In this document: positions 54,501-63,389 of the stretch, one piece after another
Numbering within the stretch: position 1 is the first letter of the stretch
Layout: every line of letters begins with the position of its first letter
Assembly: GCA_037367405.1 (NCBI GenBank)
Contig: JAZKJV010003379.1
Location: 124,001 to 188,000, forward strand
Origin: Ottelia alismoides
Taxonomy: Eukaryota; Streptophyta; Magnoliopsida; Alismatales; Hydrocharitaceae
Direction of reading: 5' to 3'
DNA: 64,000 nucleotides
Made by a program: the position numbers and the translations under genes
The notes under the pieces: model-generated
What the model saw: only the letters and a program-made list of their open reading frames with translations
The model's database searches: none
What the model was told of the DNA's origin: nothing

Positions 54501-56404
54501 TCCGTGGATCTGCAAGGGACGTCATTAGTGAATTGGGGAGGATGGAGGTCTAGCGAGTTGAGAACAAGGCTTTGTTTGCATCTGAGGTGGTGGTGCCGAC
54601 CTCTCGTGTTGAATGCTCATGGCATCTATGTGACCACGACGGTCCTTTCAGTTCAGGTGGGAGTGATACGTGTGACATGGAACTTTTTGGAGGGGTGTTT
54701 GAATTGTCCTGCCCGCGGTCTTACATCTCCTCAGACATGTCTTGAGGAATACAGGAGGCTTTTGGTTTTGCTGGATGATTGGAGTGGTGGCAGTGTGATG
54801 TGTGATCGTTTTCCTCACATTTTTGCCCATATGGTGGATGGGGGATCTCTGTTGTATAGTGCTGGAACAACGGAGGATGGTGCCCACTGTTTCGCTCGGA
54901 ATTGTCGGATCAGACTGCGGAAGAGTTTCTGTTTCTGGTGGTGTCTCTCCCACGATTGGGGGATTGCTTGATAGGCCAGACTTTGGACGTGAGTCGATGG
55001 GTCCTTCTCAGTTTGTAAGGCATTTATGGCCCTATTTGGTACTGTGATTTTTTACTTAGGGACAGTGTTCTTGGAGTACTATTAGATTTGGAAGCAGAAG
55101 ATGCCTCTGTGGGTCAAGATCTTCTTTTGGCTGATGAGACAAGATTGTGTTATAATAGGGGCTTAAAGAGTCATATTTTTGTAGGGGGCAGATGGGTCAT
55201 GTGAGCGGAGTGCTTTAAAGGGTTGAGGGTGTTGATTTTTTATTTTTTTATGCAGCTCCTTCATGAATGTCTGGGCAACATTTTGTCTGGATCAGGTGGC
55301 GACTGAGCATGCCTCAGCCTTCTGGAAGTCTACTAATCAACCTCATGGAGATGTGGAGCCTAAAAAGATTTAGGCTACAATCGTTTTGAGGTTCTTGTGG
55401 TTAACCAGAACTGTGATCATTTTTCTGCGTGGAGGTAATATGTTGATAATCTGGAGCATGTCAAGATCTCATAGGATTCTTGGTCCTTGTAATATTTCAC
55501 TTTAAACTTGTGAATGCAAAAGTTTTTAAGCACACGTCTTTTTGACACTCCACCCTTTTTCTTTTAGAGAGCTTTCCGATCTTGAGGTTGATTGGGAGAA
55601 GTCGGTTTTTATTTCGTTCAGCTCATCCTAGGAGGATGCTGCGGCTTGTGGGCTGATTCTACGCACTCCACGTGCTGGGCTACCACTCACCTACTTGGGA
55701 TTTCCTTTGACTTGTGGCAAGATTGGGAGGCGTGCCTGGAGCCTAATCATATTCCTTTTTTGTGATCACAAATTCATTAGTGCATATTTTGACTTTTGTT
55801 ATGGATTTCCTTTTGACATCCATGATTGACAATACCATATGGTGACAAGTTTCCATATAAGATTGAGGGGGGGGGGGGTTGTGCAAGAAAGGAGTTCTCT
55901 TGCAGGAGAGGCGCCTTTTAAAGAAATTTAACTGTTAGGTTTTACTTGTTTTAATTTATAGATTGCCCCGTAATTTTAACCCTAAAGCTAAGACATGCAT
56001 TCACCTTTTTAGTTTATAGATTGCCTCGTAATTTTAACCCTAGCTCTAAGACCTACCTTCACCTCCTTGGACAATACAGCAGTCTCATTAATTTATGAAT
56101 ACAAACTTTTCTTTTTCTTGATAATTACAGTGGTTTCTCTATTTTTATAACATGTTTCTATTTTGAACTTCCCATGCTTTTTTTATTTAAGTATATGCTT
56201 ATTCCTTAAAATTCTCATTTGCAGCTCTCAGATCTTTATTATTTGTTGATCGAGGCTGCCAAAATATTGAGCATTGAACCTCCTGATTTATATGTCCGAC
56301 AAAATCCTGTTCCAAATGCGTACACTTTGGCTATAAGTGGTAGGAAGCCATTTATTGTTGTGCACACGAGCCTTGTAGAGCTTTTAAGCAGACAAGAGCT
56401 ACAG
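33539..56404 (+). CDS. Plastid-type M48 zinc metallopeptidase, first four exons, TE-filled introns
   Basis: Homologous to the Arabidopsis At3g27110-type peptidase family M48 protein, a probable chloroplast zinc protease. Exons: 33539-33775 (79 codons), 33866-33923, 40728-40795 and 56225-56404. All introns are GT-AG and the phases agree, giving 181 codons without a stop. Exon 1 starts [11 protein letters not shown], has a Ser/Arg/Pro-rich transit-peptide-like region and ends [12 protein letters not shown]. Exon 2 reads [19 protein letters not shown], exon 3 [21 protein letters not shown] with its first codon split, exon 4 [34 protein letters not shown] and [15 protein letters not shown]. The next expected segment is the zinc-binding HELGH exon; it is not in the following 7.6 kb, so intron 4 leaves the window. 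Introns are 90 bp, 6804 bp and 15429 bp. An upstream in-frame ATG at 33425 exists, but family alignment favours 33539. Confidence 0.88.
34258..34345. mobile_element. Relic related to the palindrome element, left of the Copia insertion
   Basis: TTTTTTGGTTAAATACCGTAAACAAGCCGC matches the TIR stretch at 23987-24020 (ATTAACTACCGTAGATAAGCCGCC). Degenerate GCCGCTTC/GGCGCCTCCAAAAGAGG palindrome halves follow. The Copia at 34346 interrupts it; the partner piece is 39309-39430. Confidence 0.55.
34346..39308 (+). mobile_element. Ty1/Copia element with short LTRs, coding region decayed
   Basis: LTRs 34346-34486 (141 bp) and 39166-39308 (143 bp) contain a shared TATATAAGAGAGCCT promoter. A perfect 5-bp target duplication CTTTA lies at 34341-34345 and 39309-39313. 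The primer site TGGTTTCAGAGC (34487-34498) is a one-base variant of the tRNA-iMet site, and TTGAGGGGGA precedes the 3' LTR. Gag starts at 34922 ([10 protein letters not shown]) and is stopped by TGA at 35012-35014. Protease [11 protein letters not shown] (about 35940), integrase TDNAPEF and [12 protein letters not shown] (about 36690-36800), a CT/CCACC proline-rich spacer (37230-37300), [13 protein letters not shown] (about 38210) and RNase H KDRKSTSG (about 38720) follow in shifting frames. It sits in intron 2 of the M48 gene. Confidence 0.9.
39309..39430. mobile_element. Relic related to the palindrome element, right of the Copia insertion
   Basis: Continues the interrupted element: TTTAAGCCACCCTTTTGGATGG and AGCCGCCTCTATAAGAGACG, degenerate forms of the palindrome seen at 25743-25867. 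The far TIR was not found. Confidence 0.5.
39605..39805 (-). mobile_element. tRNA-derived SINE with an RTE-like tail
   Basis: On the minus strand TGGTCTGGTGGTAGTG (39796-39781) resembles a pol III A box. GGTTCAAATCTC (39753-39742) resembles a B box at tRNA-like spacing. Downstream, AATCCATGTAGCCGACTC (about 39667-39650) resembles the 3' end of plant RTE LINEs such as the one at 57651-58960. The pair suggests a SINE mobilised by RTE machinery. Boundaries are uncertain. Confidence 0.5.
40116..40349 (+). pseudogene. Tail fragment of the 9-12 kb reverse-transcriptase family
   Basis: One plus frame encodes RHEKACVEN, stop, [19 protein letters not shown], stop, [18 protein letters not shown] and [19 protein letters not shown], ending TAA 40347-40349. 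It aligns without gaps to the C-terminus of the minus-strand element at 9071-9350 (HVFIPFGFDTFGFMVTEAV, SNVMVPRS, QKGLAAQLVARLPSISM). Only the 3' end is present, as in 5'-truncated non-LTR insertions. Lies in intron 2 of the M48 gene. Confidence 0.8.
41085..41225 (+). repeat. Three tandem 47-bp units
   Basis: GGAAAGAAAATAAAGCTTTG...AACATTTTGAGAACC repeated three times (141 bp) with a few substitutions, 290 bp after exon 3 of the M48 gene. Confidence 0.85.
41226..42134. other. Intron interval with nothing recognised
   Basis: AT-rich intron sequence. A lone pol III B-box-like AGTTCGAACCCCGG at about 42015 might mark a decayed SINE; no A box is evident. Confidence 0.35.
42135..42430 (+). repeat. 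Possible lone LTR with primer-binding site
   Basis: Starts TGTTGGAGTTATCTAG and ends before TTGGTATTAGAG (42431), which resembles the tRNA-iMet primer site at two mismatches. No second LTR or coding domain was found, so this is tentative. Confidence 0.35.
42431..43072. other. Intron interval left of the Tork element
   Basis: If 42135-42430 is an LTR, this could be leader sequence of a dead element. Short frames carry no domain. Confidence 0.3.
43078..43556 (+). repeat. 5' LTR of the Tork-like Copia
   Basis: 479 bp. The first 190 bp hold three tandem units of about 60 bp (GTGTCCTG.CTTCTGATTG core). A TATAAAAGG box is at 43325-43333. Confidence 0.93.
43601..44017 (+). pseudogene. Tork-like gag, 5' part up to a frameshift
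   Basis: Gag polyprotein N-terminus starting [17 protein letters not shown], with [19 protein letters not shown], the Copia gag domain. The frame runs into TGA at 44015, while [15 protein letters not shown] continues in another frame. A deletion near 43980-44000 therefore separates gag from pol. Copia elements normally have a single gag-pol frame. Confidence 0.85.
44014..45036 (+). pseudogene. Tork-like gag C-terminus, protease and integrase N-terminus
   Basis: Contains [17 protein letters not shown], the zinc knuckle [14 protein letters not shown] (about 44269), the aspartic protease [11 protein letters not shown] (about 44420) and the integrase HHCC module [14 protein letters not shown] with CEHCMLGKQ (about 44815-44940). 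The frame is lost at [13 protein letters not shown] (about 45005), where a one-base deletion turns the usual D-L-WGPSRVPS block out of frame. Confidence 0.88.
45009..47483 (+). pseudogene. Tork-like integrase core, reverse transcriptase and RNase H
   Basis: 824 uninterrupted codons resume at [15 protein letters not shown]. Integrase has RTDNGLEF and [12 protein letters not shown]; the first catalytic D lies in IHAD before the frameshift. RT has QEWVDYNEIF-type [33 protein letters not shown] and [13 protein letters not shown] (about 46515). RNase H has [16 protein letters not shown] and [10 protein letters not shown] (about 47030-47180), ending [11 protein letters not shown]. The domain order PR-IN-RT-RH defines Copia. 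Only the upstream lesions prevent a full polyprotein. Confidence 0.9.
47557..48035 (+). repeat. 3' LTR of the Tork-like Copia
   Basis: 479 bp, same three-unit tandem array and TATAAAAGG box as the 5' LTR. Confidence 0.93.
48041..48759. other. Intron interval right of the Tork element
   Basis: No gene recognised. The word TTTTATTGCATGATTGATC recurs at about 48490 and 48547, with a related GCATGATTGATC copy at 48463. Confidence 0.4.
48760..48935. repeat. Cluster of TAATCATGATTA palindromes
   Basis: The 12-bp perfect palindrome TAATCATGATTA occurs near 48811, 48889-48900 and 48911 with close variants between, in about 175 bp of AT-rich DNA. Function unknown. Confidence 0.6.
48936..49352. other. 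Interval with a promoter-like segment and a tiny reading frame
   Basis: CCTATAAGTACCCCC (about 49108) resembles a TATA box. Ninety bases on, a frame [15 protein letters not shown] begins at 49198 and ends at a GTAAGT donor-like site (49284). This could be an LTR promoter or a small exon; no family is recognised. Confidence 0.3.
49353..49517 (+). repeat. About 3.6 tandem units of 45-46 bp
   Basis: Units begin GATATAAGGGGAGACTCTG and contain AAATTTTTCTTGGAATATC. They end 21 bp before the LTR boundary at 49539. Confidence 0.8.
49671..50940. mobile_element. Pack-MULE (family B) carrying a carboxylesterase fragment
   Basis: TIRs of about 120 bp (49671-49790; 50821-50940) share CGAGATCTCGCAATTTCAGT and ATCTTTTTGGTAATATCA. 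The flanks AATATACGA (49662-49670) and AATATACTA (50941-50949) match at 8 of 9. The cargo is GC-rich: a G-run block at 50105-50455 and a gene fragment at about 50460-50700. Inserted in the LTR of the minus-strand Copia. Confidence 0.88.
50460..50700 (-). pseudogene. Captured fragment of a plant carboxylesterase (CXE, alpha/beta-hydrolase-3)
   Basis: Minus-strand translation [18 protein letters not shown] (about 50650-50597) carries the GDSxGG nucleophile elbow of plant CXE/GID1-like carboxylesterases. [10 protein letters not shown] follows, where family members read PLRLAGAIP. The remaining domains are missing and the frame continues into Arg/Ser- and Pro-rich sequence. It is a transduplicated piece, not a functional enzyme. 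Confidence 0.7.
54113..55559. other. Interval with no confident assignment
   Basis: A plus frame of 155 codons (54504-54971) has no recognisable domain. Its position before an L1 RT fragment in the same orientation suggests it could be decayed LINE sequence. Confidence 0.3.
55560..55755 (+). pseudogene. L1-type reverse-transcriptase fragment
   Basis: Plus-strand translation [16 protein letters not shown], then after a stop [20 protein letters not shown]. This matches the post-YADD part of plant L1 RT (INxxKS ... LPxxYLGxPL). No YADD box upstream survives in frame. Confidence 0.65.
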
Positions 56405-57327
56405 GTATAATATTCTCTCTCTTTACATAAAGATCATCATTTATACTTGCTTCAGCTTTGGTACAGATTTAGTTTCGATTAGTGTTTTTCTTATTACGAC
56501 ATCCTGTACAGATGATACTGTATTTTTTGTAGCTAAATATTTTTCTTTTCACTGCAAATCAGGTGAACAGTTAGAATGTTCATGTAGGACATAAACTAGT
56601 TTTTTAAGGCCTAAAGATAGGTACTAGAGAATAACCATCCACTTCATTAAAAGCTGTTTTTTAGAAACAGAGTCAAAAGAAATGCACAAACGGTCACTCA
56701 AGATACAGAATTGTATCCTTTCAAAAGAAAAATAGAACTATATCATCTCCACACAGTGACCCACAAAGTTCACATCATCCAAATAATTCAATTGCAAACA
56801 AACCACCCAAATCATTGCAGTCGACTTCCACCTCTCCGATTGAAGTTAGTCTTTACTGAGTTTACTGGGAGACCAATCTTTCTTGAAAGAGGTCTCAAAA
56901 GACCCTTGTCAAGTCAAGTACTCCCCCCTTCATTCCATACCCATTGAACAACTGAGAATCTAAAGAAAAGGTGCTCAATATCCTTCCAGCTTAGCACATT
57001 AACATGGCCACTTAAGCTTGCACTTGGGGCCCGCCTAATCCTGTACATTATGGTCGCTTGGCACGCAAACGATGGATATGTATGTGCATATAAGAATATA
57101 GGTGTTGATGATATTGAAAATTGCAAATTATATCCTAAATATTGATACGAACATAGAGATGGATAATTATAATTCGAATTCGAATATTTAACAAATGGAT
57201 ACAAATTATCCTACGGATAATAAATGTCACCTAACACTTATGATTTCATAAAGTTGAAACTAATAGTAGATTACTTAAAATCACATAAACCACAAATACA
57301 ATAAAAAAAGAAAATTTAATATGCTAA
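56405..57327 (+). other. Start of M48 intron 4
   Basis: GTATAA donor at 56405 followed by AT-rich intron sequence. No exon resembling the HELGH segment is seen here or to the window end. Confidence 0.5.
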
Positions 57328-57430
57328 ACACACACACAATCATGTGCACTCGCACACCTGCACCCACACACCCACACACAAACATGCATGCACCCTCATG
57401 CACTCACCTGCACACATATACGTACACACA
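57328..57430 (+). repeat. CA-rich microsatellite-like tract
   Basis: Interrupted (CA)n with CACACACA, GCACACCTGCACCCACACAC and ACGTACACACA over about 100 bp. Confidence 0.75.
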
Positions 57431-57650
57431 GTAGTATGAAATGTTTTTGAAAGTTTTTTTTAGATTTTTAGATGAAATATACATTGTTTTCTAAAGATTA
57501 TTTTAGAATGAAAAAACAATACAAGACACAAAAACAATGTTTTTTTTATATTTTATGGACATACCAATCACTTTTGAGGTCTTTCAGTTTTAATAACAAA
57601 TAAAAGTAAATAAGCAAACCAAATTTATTGTGGGTGTGTGATAGTATGTA

Positions 57651-58960
57651 GACAACAACAACAAATCGTTTTATCACAACAAGTAGTGTCACTACATGGA
57701 TTCTTTGCCTCCATTCAGATCTATCTTGGGTCATCCTCGAGCTTAAATTCAAATAACTAAGATCCCTTCAAGTAGTCTCATTCGACACTACTTACTCCTT
57801 CCTCATCCTCTCTTAGTCGGCTCGACATCACAAATCTCACATCTAATCGATGCATTAGTTGACCTCTTTTGCAAATGGTTAAACCATATTAAGCGATTTT
57901 CTCTCTCATCTTATCCTCTATCGTAGTTATTCCAACTTTTCTTCTGATCGTGTCATTCCAAATCCAATCTTTTCGTATATGACTACACATCTATCTTAGC
58001 ATTTTCATTTTTGCTATTGTCATTCTCTGCATATGTCTATGGTTTACAAGTTAACATTCAGACCCATAGAGAATAGCAGGTCTCACAGATGCTTAGTAAT
58101 ACTTTCCTTTAATTTTCAAAGAATTTTCTTATCACATATAACAGTATAGGTCCTCTCCACTTTAGCCATCCTATATTTATTCTTTGAGTAACATCTCCAT
58201 CGATTTCCCCATCATGTTGCATATCTAAAAGAATATTTCTTTTGAATGTTATGGTCTCTAATCTCCGCTTCGATTCCTTCACCATTGCTTCCATCAAATG
58301 TACGTTCCACATATTTTATTTTTTTTGAAAAGACATTCCACATATTTTATATTAGCCCTACTTGTACAAAATCCTTTAGTCTCTTAGGCATGCCCTCAAA
58401 TCTCAAGATTCTCACTAACTCCAACTCTAGTCTCATCAATCAATAAAATATCATCTACGAACAACATACACCAAGGTATCTTATCTGAATGTGATTACTT
58501 AACTCGTCCATAATCAAAGTAAAACAAATATACTCAAAGTTGAACCTTGATGCAGACCGATGTTGTTGTCAAGATAGTCACTCTTTCTAGACTGGATCCT
58601 TACACAAAATGAAGCCCCATCATACATATCCTTTATAAGGTTAATGTATAGGATATATACTTGTCTCTTCTCCAAAACTCTCCGCAATATCTTATGTGGG
58701 AATGAGCGTAAGAATTTGGCCTATAGCTTGCATGATTCAGATAACTTCCACTACTAGCTATATCTCCCAAAGTGATCTCTTTATTCCCTTCCTCAATGAA
58801 AAGCTTATGGAAATACTACTTATATCTAGCTCTATATCCTTATGAGTAACAAGCACATGTCCTTCCTCATCATTAATGCATCTCACTTGAGAAGGATCTA
58901 TGGGTCTTCTTTTCTCTCACTTTGACCAATCTGAATGTATCTTTTTTGTCCTCCTCAGAG
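57651..58960 (-). pseudogene. RTE-clade LINE relic
   Basis: On the minus strand, RT blocks LIKDMYDGAS, IGLHQGSTLS and MLFVDD-type FVDDILLIDETR (about 58600-58400) are followed by VRPAILYGSE, AKMKMLRWMCSHIRKDWI and GKESM-type tail blocks. The 3' end is a TTGTTGTTGTTG microsatellite (57666-57651), the usual RTE tail. The preceding GGCAAAGAATCCATGTAG is the conserved RTE 3' word. Several stops and frameshifts show it is dead. Confidence 0.8.
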
Positions 58961-61010
58961 TTAAGATTTTTGTATAAAACTTCATAAGATTTTGTCTTAA
59001 ACTTCATAAGCTTAAGAAGATAAAATAAAAATGACAAAGATAAATATGCATATAATATACAATGTCAGATTTTTATATTTTCTCTTGATTTTTTGATTTT
59101 TGTGGGTTTTAATTCTTGATGTCAAGTTAGTTACTAATTAAAGAATAAATTAGAGAAAGAATTAGGTCAAAATAATTAAGTTTTGTACATAAAATAATAG
59201 GCTTAATCCAGGTTAAAATAAGGTTATTTAGTTACATATTTTAACCCTAATTTTTACACAAATAGTGAATGATAATAAATCAATTTTTAGGGGATTTAAT
59301 TAGTGATTTATTAAGGGATTTTTCTAAGATGTTCATATAAAGCAGATGAATCATGGATTCATCATACTCCTATACTTAGATCTTTGCTTGTTTCCAAGCA
59401 TTTTTTAGTGAGATAGAAGGTTGAATCCCTTACTATGTAAGTGTAAATTTCAAGACTTGTCTCATTAAGAATCTTTGGTTTCAGTGGTCCTAAAATCTTA
59501 AGTTGAAACAAGCTCTAGTCGAAAAGAATCCAACTTCTATAATTATCATACTCTCTGTTTATACATATAGCATAAGAGATATGAAGCTTAGTGTATACTG
59601 CACTTATGAGAATCGATACGAAACGTCACTTAAAGTCCTGTCTAAAAGACTCTCCTCAAGAATCAAATCTCAACCATAGGGAATAAATTAGTTCTTGCAT
59701 TCAATCTACCGTCTTAGTAGTTTGTCATATTTGAAAATGTAGATGGAAAGGCCGGCTGATGGATAGCATAGATTTTTGTATTTTCTTCTCTCTCTTACAT
59801 TAGAACAAAGACCCTCTTTAGTGTCTTATTATTCAACACAGATATTTTTGGTGTTGATCAGTAAGTCCGTCAAGAGTTGTTGAGTCGCATGTACTTGTTT
59901 TCCTAGAAATACATAGGGGTGTGTCTTCTTTAAGTATATAATATACTTACATCCAGACTTGTATCGCTTACGATGCAGAGCCCTTTTTGAGGTACTAGCT
60001 CGACTCCTTTGGCCTAATTAGCTTTGGTCCAAATGGATACTTTGAAACGGTTGGGAGCGCTTGTCTTTGATTGAAGCTTTTTGAATTTGATTTGTATTTG
60101 AGAGCTCTTTCTATTCACTTTTTTTGTAGGCTAGCTCCACTGCTTTTACCAAGTTGGCGCACACTGATCAACAATTATTTAAATTCATCAAACCCTGGTA
60201 CATAGGTCAGTATCAAAAGATAGCATGCGAACATGCTCACATAATGACTAGGGTTTGCTGACACTCAGGTTTCATGAAGCCTTCATCGATTTTATCCCAT
60301 CCTCGAGCATCATTAAATCGGGTCTAGATTCAAATCTCTAGTCCCAGTTCCTCAAGTGATATCTCATTTCATCTCATCAATCATGCAGTTGTGCTGGTAA
60401 TGTGCTGATCATATTCTTAGAAGGTAGAGATTAAGAGTGCAATATAACACTCATATCTTTCAAACATAGGGAAGTGTAGAGTATCAAGTCTCAAACCGTA
60501 TTGACTAAGGCCTGTTAACTCTGAATCAAAGAACTTCATAAACTAGAGTTTCTTTTATTCCTCAAGTCTTGAGTGAAAGTGAATGTGTCAGGGATAAAAC
60601 CTTAGTTTTTTAAGTTTTTTTATTTTTGTGATGAGTTTTTAGCTTGTTATACCTCCTAACACATGCCCGTTTTTGATGCGAAAACAATTAAAGTACGAGC
60701 TATGGATAAAGTATATAGAATATATATACACCCCCTATACTTAGCTTGTGTTATGTCTTCATGGCATAGAGTGAAATGAAGCGATAACTCCTACAAAATA
60801 TAGTTGAGTGAAAAGAATAAGAAGTTGACACACCCCCTATATTTAAGCTTTTAAGGGGTCTAAGTATAGCAGAAGAGCCAGAAATGAGACGGTCGATGGT
60901 GAGAAGAAAGAATAGAAGTGATGTATACACAATGGTATTAGTCCCCCTATATTTAGGCTCAGGTCAGCCTAAGTATGATCGAGTAAGTACAAGTGGGGGA
61001 TCGAGTAGAT
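58961..61010. other. AT-rich interval, probably gypsy-derived, no gene
   Basis: Words such as CCCCCTATACTTAG recur (about 59365, 60732, 60831, 60943). With TTGCTTGTTTCCAAGCA (59384) they resemble sequence near the 3' end of minus-strand Athila/Tat elements. No coding domain is visible. Confidence 0.35.
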
Positions 61011-63247
61011 TTACGGATGTACAAAGGGGTCAAGGAGGTTTTTGACAAACCTTCTTGCGGGAGTGTAGTGGGAGATTGTCTGGTGATGTATAATGAGGTG
61101 AAGAGGGAGGAGATGTAGAAGACCAACCATCATTGGAGTCATCCTCAGAAGAGTAATAGTCATACATAGAGGATCTCCAACTATTGTCAACAAGAGGTAA
61201 GTGACCTTTGATAACAATTGTACTGATTGCACTTACCTGATGTACCACTTCAGGACCAGACGAGGACTCTTCAGAAATCACATGATTTCTAAGATCAAAG
61301 GTGACTTTCTTAGTCGTTTGTTTCTGTACAAAGCATCAGGAGGAGGAAGATCAGAGTTCTTCTCCCTATCACGAGTAACCGGTGTGACATTTATAGGTTA
61401 TTCGTTATTTGAATCTCCGTAAAAATCGACCCATTCTTGTAAGGTCATAACACGTTTTGGGGGAAGGAGCTTGTTCCTGGTGGCAGTGTGAGTAATGGTT
61501 TGGGATGAAGATGTCACCTTTTGATATCTGTGAGTTTTTGTGACATAGGAGGTTTCATCAAGCATATGAGTCGGCTCCTTGTATGGTTTGAGTATTTCAT
61601 GAATTAATGGCGACTCAAAAAATGGACCACTCAAATAATCATGATGATCCTCGTAAATATGATCCAATTCCTCATAAGCTTATGCATATTGGTTCTTTAT
61701 AGGAGCAGTGTCAGGGTGGGAGGTGTGGTGAGAATCGAAGGTCGGTCCAACAGTTGATCTCTCAAGTGTCTCTCCTAGGGTTTGAGTTGGTGTTTATGAG
61801 GAGAGGTTTGATCATGTGAAATGGTCGTTTCTTGATCACAATTGTCAGTAACTAGTTGGGTTGTCTCATGTTCAGGTATGTCATTGAGGGTTTGTTTATT
61901 GTGGTCCGAGTACGGGAACCTGATGTCCTGAGTTTTATAATCGATAATTGCCTTAGCAGAGGCTAAGAACAACTTTCTTAAGATGATGGGAGACTCAGAC
62001 AACTTTTCCGTGGTGCTCAATATAAAGGACAATAAGTCCAATTTATGTTTATCACCTCGGAAGTTTACAACGATAGAAACAATTCCTCGTGTTCTTTTGG
62101 TAGATCGGTCTGACAGTTGAACGATCACGCTAGTCTTTTTAAGTTGTTTAGCTTGAGTTGATCAAAGACGAACTTTGGGAGGATGTTTAGCATGGAGTCA
62201 TCGTCTAACTGAACATGAGTGAATATGGAATCCTTAATTTCACGCGTGATCCGAGTCAACCGCTTGACTTTGCGGCTTTTAGTTTTATAATTCATCACCA
62301 AAGAACTGCCCATAGATATTATATGAAATTCAGTCCTTGATCGCTTCTTGCCCATCTTTTTAGAGTTTAATCGACTCCTTACAAATCTCTTAAGAACAGG
62401 CTCATATTCTATGATCTTGATTAATGGAAGTTCTAAAATCAGACTTTTGCAAAATGCTTCCATTTCAGAATTGTCCAATTCTTTTTGAATTTTCTGATTT
62501 TTCCTTTTTTGGTATTTTCAGTGTAATGATCAATAGGTTAGTCAGAGGTCAATGGTGGTTGTGTATGAGTGTGTATCACATGATGGATCTGTGGTTCTCT
62601 TGGTGGTGTCCTCACTTCTTCTTGATTCTTCATTAAATGGATGACATTTTATATTTGTTCTGTCAAAGCATCAGCTCTATGGTTGACCCGAGCAATGACA
62701 TCCTGAAACATCTCATGACTTGGGACTGAATAATTGTACTCCACATGCCATGATTTTAGCATGTAACCTTGAGTAGTGTAGTGATTATTCATTGTAGTTG
62801 TGGTATGGTCATGAGTCATATTTCCTTGACTTCGGAATTTCTGTGAACTGTCGAAGGAAAATTGGTCATTCAGGAAGAGAATCGACCCGAGTATGAGATG
62901 GTTCAAAAAGTGGGAAGTTCATAATAACAGGGAATCGCGTTTCTCTATCAAAATTAGTTACTATATTTTCCATCCTCAAATCTGCTCGCTCTATTGTATT
63001 CATGTGAAAGTCAGAATGTGAGAGCGGTCTAATCCAGGAGGAAGTGTGGGCATGGGGTGGAGTGTATGGGGTAGAGGGAAATAATGGCTGAGGGGGACCG
63101 GTTTTGAAGAAAGGGTTCCCCTGTAATGAAGGGTATCGGGACATGGTCGTGTACATTGAGCCAATGGAGTCTGGGTATGAAGACCAATGAGCCAACATCT
63201 TCTCAAGAGAAAGATGAAGAATGATTTGCGAACCACGATATGCTTAC
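61011..63247 (-). pseudogene. Decayed Gypsy-like region with retroviral-type protease
   Basis: Minus-strand frames 62478-62125 and 62128-61775 contain DDDSMLNILPKFVFDQL and SPIILRKLFLASAKAIIDYKT. These match the shape of the Gypsy aspartic protease (DTGSSLNILP ... PIILGRPFLATARAIID), with the active-site TG replaced. Upstream frames (63198-62649) have unknown sequence that may be gag. Downstream frames (61667-61030) include TLQEWVDFYGD and acidic Ser-rich stretches, unrecognised. No integrase or RT was identified. Confidence 0.45.
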
Positions 63248-63389
63248 TGTTGAGAGGGAAAAGAAAGTTGCTATTCATCTAACCCTAGAGCCCTCTTATA
63301 TAGGAGAAAGGCTCTATGGGTAAATTACATAAACAGGACACATGAAAAATAAACAATATGAATGATAGGATGACGTGAGTATTGTAACA
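63248..63389 (-). repeat. 3' LTR of the right-edge Copia
   Basis: 142-bp LTR, same length class as the 141-143-bp LTRs at 34346, 39166 and 49539/50960. Confidence 0.85.

Noticed and set aside
54504..54971. 155-codon plus frame as a host gene
   Set aside because: No recognisable domain, a competing antisense frame, and location beside LINE debris inside an intron.
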